Of a DNA stretch of 64,000 bases, positions 35,210-45,722 are shown piece after piece. The DNA comes from Dioszegia crocea. Lineage: Eukaryota; Basidiomycota; Tremellomycetes; Tremellales; Bulleribasidiaceae. The position numbers and the translations under genes are program-made. Below the pieces are notes generated by a model. The model searched no databases, was not told the origin of the DNA, and saw only the letters and a list, made by a program, of their open reading frames with translations. The stretch is from the NCBI GenBank assembly GCA_001600615.1, contig BCKK01000004.1:855316-919315 (forward strand), given 5' to 3'. Position 1 is the first letter of the stretch. Each line of letters opens with the position of its first letter.

Positions 35210-36929
35210 TCACCCTAGGCCACTCTTCATATTCATCGACCTCAATCTCTCACTCAACTCCCTCTCGGCCGCACTCCCACTCCCTTGCCTCTGCGCCTTA
35301 CGCCCTACCCCCTGCGGCTTCGACATTTGGAGCAGAGAAGCTCCGCCCGCGCCCGGCGGAGGACTGACGACTCGCGGAAACCCCTCGATAGGGGTCGCAG
35401 GTCGGGATGGAGCCCGCGAGGGACCAGCAGAATGGATGACGGGGAGGTACGAGCTGGACGGGGTGAAGATGGGAAGCGGGGAAGAAGTGGCGGTAGGAGA
35501 GACAAGATCCGCCTTCGTCCCTTTCTCCTTGTCATTGGCAACCATAACATCCACCCGTATTCCCTCTTCTTCTACTTTACGCCTCGCCATCCATTTCTGC
35601 CTGACAATTGCCCAGTCCTCGCTCCCCTTCCTGCCATGGCTGGATGGAGAAAACCCGACCACTTTGCCTTCGCTGCCAAGGAACACCTCTCCCTTGGATG
35701 GTGGCGGAGCGACCTCGTCATGCCGATCCGTACGTAGCTGCTCTGCTGTGCCAGGCGCTTGCGCACTAAAAATCACCTTGAGGGATTTGGAGAGGTAGTA
35801 TTGCCGGGCAAAGAGCTGGTCGCTGTCCAATCGGGACGGCGCGGCTGGTGCGGACTGACGAGGCCGACGAGTGGTGGATGAGTCGCGAGTATGGAGATGA
35901 GGGGGAGGGATGGAAGGTTGACAGATGAATTGAAGCTGGATGGCATATCGGAGAGACTCTTTCCGACGTCCCGGATCCGATGCTGCCCCCACGTCCAGAG
36001 GGCCAACCTCGACGTAGGTTCGTTCTCGTACGAGCAGACGAGATCCGATGGCTAGACTTCGCAGATCATAAGGCACCACAAACACCCTGAGAGGTGTAGT
36101 AGCATTCTTTACTACGATCTGCAATTGACCGATCGGCGCTACCTCGAATCCTGGATGTTCAGGCGGTAGGCCGATATTCCTCGGAGGACTGTGGGATCGT
36201 GAAGAGTACTGGTTGATGTAGTACTGCTCTAGATCGATAGTCCCCACCCAGGGCGTTTGGGAGGCACCCTGCCTTCGTCCACCAGCAGGATCGACGAGAT
36301 CGTAGTATGTCGCGGAGAATGGGAGGGTGAGGGGTGGAGGGCAACGCAGATGTGCAGGACAAGTTTTGCCCTTGCCTACAGCGCCAATGCGGACTGCGAA
36401 TCCCTCGGTTGAGCTAGAGGGAACGGAGTGTGATTGCGTGCGGGACATGCGGGAGTGTAAGAGGCTGAGCTGGTATGAGCCGAGTAACGGCTGTGAGCGG
36501 GATAAGGGAGGTGAGGCGGGATGAGCTGGTGGAAGGCGTGATTCGACATCGATTGGGGTAGGGGAGGAAGGTGTGAATGGCGTCAGGAGGGATCGGGGTG
36601 GACGAGAGAGTGAAGAAGCGGGTTGTGAGAATCGCCGGGTGGAATAGGATGAGGGACCGGAGGTGGATTCGGTCAGTCGGCGGGAGGTAGATGGGGAGGG
36701 GGTACGGGCAGGGGAGAAGTGCGGAGGGGCAGTGAGAGGAGATGAGCGAATAGGCGAGGCTGATCAGTGTTAGTCTTTGATATTCTGACTTGGGGCTATT
36801 CGTCGGTGTTCAACCGAGATGCCGGTCTGACCGATAGCGATGGTCCGGTGAGTAGTGTGGGACGAGGGGAAAGGTAGGCAACATACGAGAAGTGTAGGAC
36901 GGGCTAGAGCCCGTCTTGGAATGCGTCAT
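35210..36929 (-). CDS. Atos/FAM214-like conserved protein
   Basis: The protein holds both Atos hallmarks. The N-terminal one, PLLGSYQLSLLHSRMS, corresponds to the GSYEESLLxGRMS motif. The C-terminal one contains PWVGTIDLEQYYINQY, APIGQLQIVVKNATTPLRVF with VVPYDLR, and LRYAIQLQFIC. In animals Atos proteins are regulators of immune-cell migration and gene expression, and fungal relatives have been linked to meiosis or chromosome segregation. The usual first ATG (36448) lies inside the N-terminal motif. I therefore start at ATG 36929 (MTHSKTGSSPSYTS), which joins in phase 1 across an intron at 36,760-36,886 to an open Ser/Pro-rich exon. The last 150 residues are disordered. Head-to-head with the AsnRS gene. 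Confidence 0.82.
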
Positions 36930-37320
36930 GTTCCCGAGCCCACCGTATGGGCTTCCGATATTGTAATTACCGAAAACATGGAGAGAGGGCGGTTGACAAA
37001 GGGTTCGGGAGCCGAGTAGAGAGGCGGCGGTGGCAAGTCTGCGATAGCGAACGGAGGAGAAAATTCCGGTTTACTCAAGTGATGTTGAGCAGGCCTCCGA
37101 GATATAAGAGCACCCTTCTAGTGATCTCTATGTTTGCCTTGGGGAAAAGTGATGCATGCGAGACATATCCTACCTTCATATGGCCCGACCACCCCCGAGA
37201 CATCATGAGGGAGGGAGCCGGCACGTGACCTCCACTCACAAGTTTCCGGCGGAAGCGACCAAAAGTCAGTCGCCAAAGCCAGAATTCTTTACACCGCACA
37301 CCACCTCCCTAGAGTCCATT
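36930..37320. promoter_or_regulatory. Divergent promoter Atos-like gene / mitochondrial AsnRS
   Basis: About 390 bases. GATATAAGAG near 37,098 is a TATA-like element on the plus strand, and GTCACGTG (read on the minus strand) lies at 37,222-37,229. No ORF with coding character was seen. Confidence 0.5.
37222..37229. promoter_or_regulatory. CACGTGAC E-box (Cbf1-type) site
   Basis: The core CACGTG with flanking AC equals the GTCACGTG word bound by bHLH proteins such as Cbf1. It lies about 93 bases upstream of the AsnRS ATG. Role inferred. Confidence 0.35.
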
Positions 37321-38969
37321 ATGCGGCCTTCACGCCGACTGCTGAGCAGTCTCCCACCTACTGTCCGATCTATACTGTCCGATGGCCCGTCAGAGTCGGC
37401 GAAGACGGTACATGGTTGGGTCCGATCGATTAGGGCGCACAAGAATGTTGCGTTCGCCGAGGTGGATGATGGGTCTGCGAGGGTGCAGGCGGTATTGAAG
37501 GGTAAAGGGAAGGCAGAAGGGTGAGCTGGGTAGATCTCACAAGCGTCGAGGTGTCAGCTGATAGATAGGTTGACGCAGGGGAGTAGTGTTGCCCTGTCTG
37601 GCGTGTTGCAAGCTAGTCGGGGTAAAGGGCAGGAAGTGGAGTTTATGGTGGACTCTGCCAAGGTCCTCGGATCCTGTGATCCTGATGTACGTCCATACTC
37701 CCAGCGAGACAAATGGTAGCTATGCTAATGATCATAGGTATATCCGATCCAGAAGAAAAGCCTGCCTCCTGCTTTCTTGCGAGATCACGCGCATTTACGA
37801 TTCCGAACGGCGAGAACGGCCGCTATTATGCGTGTGAGAGATAATCTTATGCGGTACTGGCATGACTGGTTTGAGGTGGGCTTCGAATTTCTTCATCCAG
37901 GAGTCGTCAGCTAAATATAAAGCTGAACGAGTTCGTACATATACATACGCCAATCTTGACTAGCTCAGACTGCGAGGGTGCGGGCGAGGCATTCACCCTT
38001 GTGAACCCTAGTGTCAGCCACCCATCCGCTTCCTCTTCATCATCAGCACCTCAGACACCAGAACGATTCTTTCCACATCCTGTCAATCTGACGGTCTCCT
38101 CTCAACTCCACCTCGAAGCCCCCACCCACGCTCTATCACGCACCTACACCCTCTCCCCCGCCTTCCGCGCCGAACCATCCCTCACCTCCCGCCATCTCTC
38201 GGAGTTCTACATGCTCGAAGCCGAGATCGCGTTTGTCGACACCCTCGACCAGCTGCTCGTTGTCGTCGAACGTGGAATACGCGAGGTGTTACATCGTTTG
38301 ATGTGGGAAGGCGGACGAGGAGAACGGACGAGAAACGATCTTGAGATCATCCGTGATCATGAGCCCGAGGACACCGACGCATCAGTCGGAATGGCAGAGC
38401 CCGACCGACCACCCCTCAGTCACCTTATAAACGCCTCAGCTCGGCCATTCGCTCGGATGACCTATACCTCTGCCATCTCTTTCCTCCACCAGGTACAGGA
38501 AGACTCGGAAACTCGATTCGAGCACCCGCCAGTATGGGGTCAAGGCTTATCGAGCGAGCATGAGCGGTATCTCGCTACGCATCACGGTGGACCAATCTTC
38601 ATCACGCATTACCCAGCCGAAATCAAGCCATTCTACATGCTGCCGTCCTCGGCTGACCCATCATGGACGGCGGAGGGAGGGGAGAAGGGCGAGACGGTAG
38701 CATGTTTCGATCTCCTCTTACCGGGTCTTGGCGAGTTGATTGGGGGATCAATGAGAGAGCACGGGCTGGGGCCTTTGATTGCTGCGATGCAAAAGGCTGG
38801 GTTGAAGGAAGAGGAGTATGAGTGGTATTTAGATCTAAGGAGATTTGGGTCTGTGCCACATGGTGGATGGGGCATGGGCTGGGAAAGGTGGGTGTGCTGG
38901 GTGACGGGAGTGGGGAATATCAGGGATGTCGTGGCGTTCCCTAGGTGGAAGGGGAATTGTAAATACTAG
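37321..38969 (+). CDS. SLM5: Mitochondrial asparaginyl-tRNA synthetase
   Basis: ATG 37321 starts a basic, arginine-rich presequence-like segment ([19 protein letters not shown]). An OB-fold anticodon-binding domain follows ([20 protein letters not shown]). Four or more exons follow. [20 protein letters not shown] and [14 protein letters not shown] mark the start of the class II core (motif 1). [19 protein letters not shown] matches the Asx-tRNA synthetase signature, and [13 protein letters not shown] is a motif 2 region. [16 protein letters not shown] is typical of AsnRS. The end [20 protein letters not shown] matches motif 3, whose usual form is GxGxGxER. It charges mitochondrial tRNA-Asn. 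The presequence and divergence suggest the organellar rather than cytosolic enzyme. Confidence 0.9.
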
Positions 38970-39077
38970 CTCGATGATCGCCTTGGCGATTTGAGTATAT
39001 GGGACAGTCCGACCAATCTACCTTTTTGGAAGGTTTGTGTAGCATACTGTATGTCTGGTTGCTGCGAATCTCTAAAT

Positions 39078-40277
39078 CTACATGATCACACATGAGTCAT
39101 CTCCGCCCATACCGCCTAGGTCCTATCTCGTCAGCCAAAATCCTCTCACAGCAAAGTAAAAGCACGTACCAGTCCCTCTGGCAGATCTCCTATAATCTCC
39201 TTGGGTGGCCCTCCCAGATCCTGCATCTCTCCGACTAGCCTCGCAATTTCCGCCCCATCCTCATCGGCCGAATAATCAGATTTACGGAAAATGGCCACGA
39301 TCTTCTCGACGATTTTATGTTGTTGCCTGTATTTCTGCAGGTCTGCCTCGGAGACGCCCGCCGGTGGTGATGCGAGGTAAGCGGGATACTGACCGTGAGC
39401 TGGAGGATCTATGTTGAGTGATTCAGGTATGAACTTACTTTTGAGGCTAGATCAGACATGGGTTCCTCCAATACCTCCTTGGTCATTAATTGACTCATCA
39501 TCCCATCCAACAACCCCTTCAATTGGTCGTCGTCATCCCCATCGTCTAACCCATCTCCATCTCCTAATTTCGCCAACAACGCGGCTAGATCAGGCGGTAT
39601 ACCATCCCCAGCACCGCCAGCCATCCCAGCCCCGCTCCGGCCCTTATCTTTACTCCCCAATTGCTCCATCGTCCGCCGGATAGTCTCGTCAAATGAAGGT
39701 TTAGGCTCTGATGACGAAGGTGCAGAAGGAGGTGCTCGAGATGTTGATGAACCCGCTGTGGCCCCATTTCCATCCAATCCCAAAGCCGCCAATCCCTCTC
39801 CGGAAAGCATCATCTCGATCGCTTTCTGGAATTCTGCTTCTTCGTCTTCTGCAGATAACGCCTTATCCCCTCCCTTCCTTTGTCCTTCTGCCCGTGGAGG
39901 CGCTATTCCCTCGGCAGGCAGCCCGCCCTCGTCATCTAGCATCGGACCTGGTATATGCGTTCCAGCAAGTTGACGCAGCAGTAGCTCCATTTCGCCAGCT
40001 AACGAGGCCTCAAAGTCTCCATCGTCATCCGCGTCATCTGAGACATTGAGTGGCCGAGAGCCATTCGATGGAAGAGGTGGGGCAGGCGTAGAGGATGACG
40101 GTACGTTCACTTTAGGTTGATTGAACCCAGCTAGAACATCTGCAGAGTTAGCTTGAGCTCGGCTTACGGCGAGAAAAAGGACATACCGTCAAGGTCATCG
40201 AGGTCGTCCTCGTCATCTGATCCGTCATTGACTGTCGGGGTTCGGTAAGCGCGAGAGCTGCTTCCTTGGGGGTCCAT
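39078..40277 (-). CDS. PEX19: Peroxin 19, peroxisomal membrane-protein chaperone
   Basis: ATG 40277 starts MDPQGSSSRAY, an acidic stretch (DDEDDLDDLD) that continues across an intron into DVLAGFNQPKVNVP, the Pex3-binding type N-terminus of Pex19. The body has FEASLAGEMELLLRQLAG, FDETIRRTMEQL and MMSQLMTKEVLEEPMSDLAS, the helical cargo-binding core. IARLVGEMQDLGGPPKEIIG follows near the end. A tiny final exon gives DLGGMGGDDSCVIM and a stop, so the protein ends in a CaaX farnesylation box (CVIM). Pex19 binds new peroxisomal membrane proteins in the cytosol and delivers them to Pex3, and farnesylation raises affinity in yeast. Length (about 330-350 residues) is normal. The stop is 109 bases from the convergent AsnRS gene. 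Confidence 0.93.
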
Positions 40278-40876
40278 ACTGCTTAAGTGCGTTGTAGGTG
40301 GTGTGAGGTGTGTAGATGCAGCGGGTATTTCGGTGGGAATGCTAACCGGGACGCTGATGCGCCTAATCTCTAGCTGTTTGCCAACCATGTCTTGCGCCTA
40401 TTTCCAGCACGACGCGCCGACGCGACTGACTAAAACTACTTCCGCTTGTTTCAAGCGATAACGTAAACTCTATTCCTCGCACCAACAAAGCTTGCATCTC
40501 ACTCAACACATCTGATACACACTCATCATCGTCCCTCTTTACCCCCCCGGCCCCTCTCCCTGCACCGAGGAGAGAATAGATACCCCTTGTCCGCTTGTCG
40601 AGAAGCCGCGAAAACACATACCCCGAGGACGCAATTTTCGTTGTTATCTCCCCTTTGGACGTTGTTGTTTCAGTCCTTTTCCCTCGCCGAGACGAATCAA
40701 AACTCCGACATCGAACATTTACATAACATCCATTCTCGCCCTACTCTGTCTTTGTTGACATCGCTCTCTTCTCCTTACTACCGCACCGACGTAATGCCCC
40801 TCACGCCGCTCCGACTTCTATCACAATAAACACCACATTTCACCGCTCGGACATTTCCTTTTCTGCCCTCGCCAAG
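40278..40876. promoter_or_regulatory. Divergent promoter PEX19 / RAX2
   Basis: About 600 bases, CT-rich on the plus strand near the RAX2 start. No clear TATA box. Short frames on both strands here lack coding character. Confidence 0.45.
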
Positions 40877-43800
40877 ATGTCACGTCAGCCTATCCTCCTC
40901 GCTATTCTCCTCCCATTCATTCTCCCTGTGCTCGCTGCGACGCCAGCACCATCCTCATTACCGGCTGTCGACTTTTCGCGCATGGGCACGGTGGGGCTCG
41001 GAGGGTCATTTGCAGGTCTTGATTGGTGGTCAGACCAAAGTCCTTTCGCAGCCTCGTCCTCGACGTCAGCCCCAAGATTCTCATCAGAAGGAGATACGGT
41101 GTTTCTACGAGGAGGAGATGGAGGGTATAGGCCAATAGGAGTAACGAATACGGGCGGGGTGGTGAATGATGTCTGCTGGATGTCGGGTGAAGGGGCAGGG
41201 ACGATATATGTCGGAGGGTCCTTTACGGCGATGGGCGGGCAGCCCAGATCGAACATCGCAGCGTACTCGCTGTCCTCGTCATCGTGGAGCACGATAGGGT
41301 CAGGATTGACGGGACCGGTCAATTCCCTATCGTGTGACTCGGATCGAAAGGAGGTCTGGATAGGGGGACAGTTTTCCGCTCCAAATGGAAATGGGTCAAA
41401 CGTCGCTCTCTGGTCGACATCCTCCGCATCCTGGCAACCTATCCCCTTCACCGGTCTGAACGGAGCCGTATCGACCATCACTCGCAACCCCTCCAACTCC
41501 AACCTCTTCTTCGGCGGCGCGTTTTCAACATCGTTCTCCTCCAATTCCACCCGCAACATCACCTCCAACTTCACTTCCACTCCCTCTGCCCCGTCAAACA
41601 CCTCCACAACGGGTAACTCTGGCTTTCTCACTCCGGTGACTCTGCCCGCGTCTAGCAGTGCGCAGGGTGAATTGACCATCACGGCGGGACCTGGGACGGC
41701 GGATACGAGGTACAATAACCCGCGCGTCATGCTCTGTCCAGGGAGTGGGACATGGTTGGCGGTAGAGAACCAAGTGTCGGATGTCAATCTGTTAGGATAC
41801 AATTTCTGGCGGGCGTCAGGGGCGAGAGTGAGGAATGGACTGGTCGAGGGTCGAGGAACGACTTCTTTCTGGTGAGTTGCTACCGCCTTGTTGAGGATCC
41901 AGCTGACACTCCAGTCTTACTTCCATCCCTGACAACATCCAGCTCAACATGACCTACACCGACCCTAAAACTGGTAAAAATGCGACTTGCTGGGATCACT
42001 GCCCGCTGTCGACCGATTCTGGCGTTGGTGCCCAGGACTTTGTGTTCACGGAGGGTCCAAGGAATATGACGGGCTTCCAGATGCAGCTCAAGACTTGGAT
42101 TGGCGCAGGTGCGGGTTTGAGCAGCGTTGAATTGCTGTCGCCAGGTGAGTACAATGTCTCTTTTTGCGGAACGTCGCTCATGTGATAGGCGCATTCGCAT
42201 CGTCTGCTTCTGACGGAAATTCTGGAGTCTGTCCCGGCTCGGTGACCTCCTCTGTCCGCACGACTGGTGACTGGACCCAGGGTACAGTCCAGACCTCCAT
42301 TGCTGCTACCACGGCCTACTACATCAAATCCCAAGTCTCGAACCCCCCTTCCAACTACCCCTCCGTCACATTCTACCCCCAAGTCTCGTCGGCCGGTTAC
42401 TACAGTGTCTACCTCCCCATTCCCGCATGTTCCAAAACTGAGAACTGCGGCAGCCGTACCACAGTCGACATGACTGTCTTCCCCCGGTCTGACGGGCTGG
42501 GCTTCACTAGCACACTATCCCAAGTCGCCGATACCGACACTAGCGTCCTTGTCTATTCCGGCTGGATGGACAAGACCGATGCGGAATTCACCCCTACCGT
42601 CATGCTCGCCCTTGCTCGGTCACCTGCCGGAACATCGTCGGGACAATTGTCCATCGTTGCGCAGAGCGTTGAGCTGGTCCTTACCGGTATTGGAAACCCT
42701 GGCGAAACACCACGGACCAGTCCAGGTGGTCTAGTCGGTGAAAATGGGACCATCATCACCAACTCTACGAGGGTGGGGACTTCAGTCCAGAATGGCTCGT
42801 TTGGTGTTTTCGAGTGGGCTAGGGGTGCTGCTGTCAATGCGGCGAGTGGTTCCTTGTCGAACGCTACGCAGACTGCCTTGACGCGTCTGGGCTACGCGCT
42901 CAGCTCAGTTAGGAATGGCTCGACAGGGGCGAGTGGATGGGCCGTCAATGCCATTGTGCCTCTCGGGAACACCATCTACATCGGTGGTCAATTCGCCCAA
43001 TCCGGTAATTGGAGTAACGTCCTCGCCATCGATACTGGCTCGAACGCCAGCGTCGTCCTTCCCGATGGCGGGCTCAACGGTATCGTTCACACTGCCGTCG
43101 CTATCGGTCAGAACATCTACTTTGGCGGTAACTTCACGGGTACTGGCTCGAACAGCACGCCCAACCTCCGCTACATTGCTCGCTACGATACATCTACCAA
43201 ATCCTGGTCAGCTGTTGGCGGTGGCGTAGATGGTGCGGTCACGGCGGTGTCGGTCAATGCCAATCAGCTCATTGTGGTCGGGAACTTTACTCGGGTCCTC
43301 GCGGCGGACGGGTCGTCATCCTCCACTGGCGGGTACGCGGTGTACGACACCTCGTCATCCTCCTGGTCGACGGCAGGCGTGCTGTTCGGGACCCTTTCCA
43401 CCGCTGCGTCCGCGGGAAATGGCAGCACCATCCTGGCTGGTCGAGTCCTCGGTGCGAGCAGCAATTCGGTCAACGGTATCGCGATGCTATCCACCGGATC
43501 GAGCGGCGCGGAGATCTCAACCCTACAAGGGGTCTCCTTCTCCTCTGCCGGGTCGGCCGTCACCCCCTCCACACCAGCCAGGCGATCATACCACTCCAGA
43601 CACCAACCTCGGAGCTGGATGAATCGACTCTCTGCCGTCCTTACACCCCTACCCCTCCCTGTCCGAGGGCTGAGTGTTCGCGCACCCGCACCCTCCATCT
43701 CCCAATCCACAGCTGCGGCTCCTGCCGTTCTTGCCGGCGGGTTCTGGACCAACTCATCCGCTTCTGGTCGGCCGCAGGTCACTATTCTTGGTGGCAACTT

Positions 43801-45371
43801 CACCACTAGCAACAACAACATTGGCGGCTTGGGCTTCTACGCCAACAATGCGCTCTCCGGTCCAACTCCTCCCGTCCGCGGTGCAGTGCGCACCCTTGCT
43901 GTCATTGGCGATACAGTCTACGCCGCTGGATCATCCGTCAATGTCACTGGCGTTGGATCTGGGCTGGTAGCATACGACCTGGCAAATGGCCGGTGGTCCA
44001 CCAGTAGTATACCGGCTCTTAATCCCCGAAATGGGATGAGCCTCGTTGTTGATTCCATCAAACAGAGGGACTCTACAAATACCGTAGTTGTCGCTGGGAA
44101 CTTTGGGTCGGCGGGCGGATTAGCATGTGCGGCGGTATGTCTCTGGGATGTTGGGTCTGGACAGTGGAGCAGTCCCGGAAGTGGTCTGTCTAGTGGGGAG
44201 GTGAAGGCTATTGATTTTGCTGGAGTAAGTCAAATTTTTCTACGGCGCGTAGGGCAATAGCTGATGATCAGTCCGATTACAATATCCTCATTGCCGCCGG
44301 ATCATTCGTCCTCCCCACCGGCGAGACCTCCTACCTCGCCTCCTACACATTCTCCGAAGCGGCCTGGCGCCCACTCGGTACCCTGCCCGGCCCCGCCCTG
44401 GCCGTTGCGGTCGACAACAAGAACGCATCTTCAATCTTTGCCGCGGGCTACTCCACTACCGATAACTCCCCTTACCTCTCCCACTGGACTGGCAATTCTT
44501 GGAACGCCCAAAACTCCTCCCTCCTCCCCGGATCCATCGTCAGCCAACTCGCATTCGTCCCCCTCCAAAGCGCCCACGCAGCCAACGGCGCAATGGAAAG
44601 CGACCGGATGTTGATGATGTCCGGTAACCTTTACCTTGACTCTGTCGGTAATGCCACTTCTGCATTATACGATGGTATGAGGTCATACCCTTACCTCGCC
44701 GGTGTCGGCTCCAGCGGGAATCTCGCTGGATCTTCCAACCTCTTTTGGTCGGAAAGCTCGTTCGACTTTACGATCCGACGATATCTCGCTACAGGTCTCG
44801 TCGTACTTGTCGCCATGGCAATTGCGACCGGTCTTATCCTCCTCCTTATCCTCCTCTTCCTCCTTGTTGGCTATTGCCTCCGCCGAAAAGAGCGAAAACG
44901 CCCCCATCAGGAGATGTACAACAAGGATCCGGCTGAGCTGGATAATGGCTCGGATATCTCGTCGACGCATCAGAATGTGCTTCATACTGTTCAAAATGCA
45001 ATTGAAGCGACCTTGATCGGTACGACATCCGCCGCGGCCATTGCTGCTGCCAAGCATCGATCGAAGGAGACTCGGACATCAGGCGCGAGCCAGTATGCCG
45101 GTGATGCCGAGAGTGAGGAGGAGGAGAGCAGTGAAGAGGGTGGAAGGGAGACGACGATGCGATATGATTTCGATGGTCCGGATTTGCAGCCTGGAGAAAT
45201 GAGTATGCGGGCGGGACAGAGAGTGTTGGTGTTGGATGATCAGCAGAGTGAGGAATGGTGGTTCTGCAGAGAACCAATCAGTGGGAGAGAGGGTGTGGTG
45301 CCAGCTACTTATGGTGAGCTTTTTTGTCCATGATGATAACGAGGACTAGAGCTGATTCGGCAGTCTGGTGA
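40877..45371 (+). CDS. RAX2: Rax2-type cortical polarity protein with C-terminal SH3 domain
   Basis: A signal peptide (MSRQPILLAILLPFILPVLA) is followed by about 1,100 residues of beta-propeller-like repeats rich in YVGGSFTAMGG, VWIGGQFSAPNG, IYIGGQFAQSG and IYFGGNFTGTG words, with many NxS/T sites. These are typical of Rax2, a plasma-membrane landmark for bud or tip polarity that works with Rax1. A single long membrane helix (GLVVLVAMAIATGLILLLIL) leads to a 170-residue cytoplasmic tail. The tail ends in an SH3 domain: TMRYDFDGPDLQPGEMSM, RVLVLDDQQSEEWWFCRE, GREGVVPATYVW. The last exon adds only VW and the stop; donor GTGAGC at 45,315, acceptor CGGCAG. Introns lie near 41,870, 42,145, 44,225 and possibly 43,560. 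Confidence 0.88.
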
Positions 45372-45722
45372 AAAGTATCAGAAAGACATCAGACCAATAT
45401 CAAGGACATTTATAACGACCTTTCACGACCGAATCGACTCATTTACCTCTGCTAGCATTATAATTAGAACCCCAACCCACACTCTTTTATCTGATTTCGA
45501 TCTCCCTTTTCGACCTTTTTCCGGGGTATTAGCTAGACTTTGGATCTGTCGTATGTGCATAATAGTGTAGCTCAGTTGCATATCATTTTTTGTGCCGAAC
45601 CAGCGTGGCTTGACCGCCCGATGAGAGAAGCATACGCCGCGGCTATTCCGATGCGTTGTTAGCCGACACCGCATTCCTCCGAGCCTCTCTATCTTCTTGC
45701 TTCTTCTGCCTCTGTGTCAAGT
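45372..45722. other. Intergenic between RAX2 and hydrolase gene
   Basis: About 350 bases, AT-richer than its surroundings, with the RAX2 3' UTR and the hydrolase promoter. No motif stands out. Confidence 0.4.

Noticed and set aside
36898..36915. Hairpin GACGGGCT-AG-AGCCCGTC
   Set aside because: It falls in the short first exon of the Atos-like gene and is not followed by a U-run; no role can be argued.
40885..41802. 305-codon minus-strand frame inside RAX2
   Set aside because: The plus strand carries a clear signal peptide and Rax2 repeats, so the reverse frame is a composition effect.
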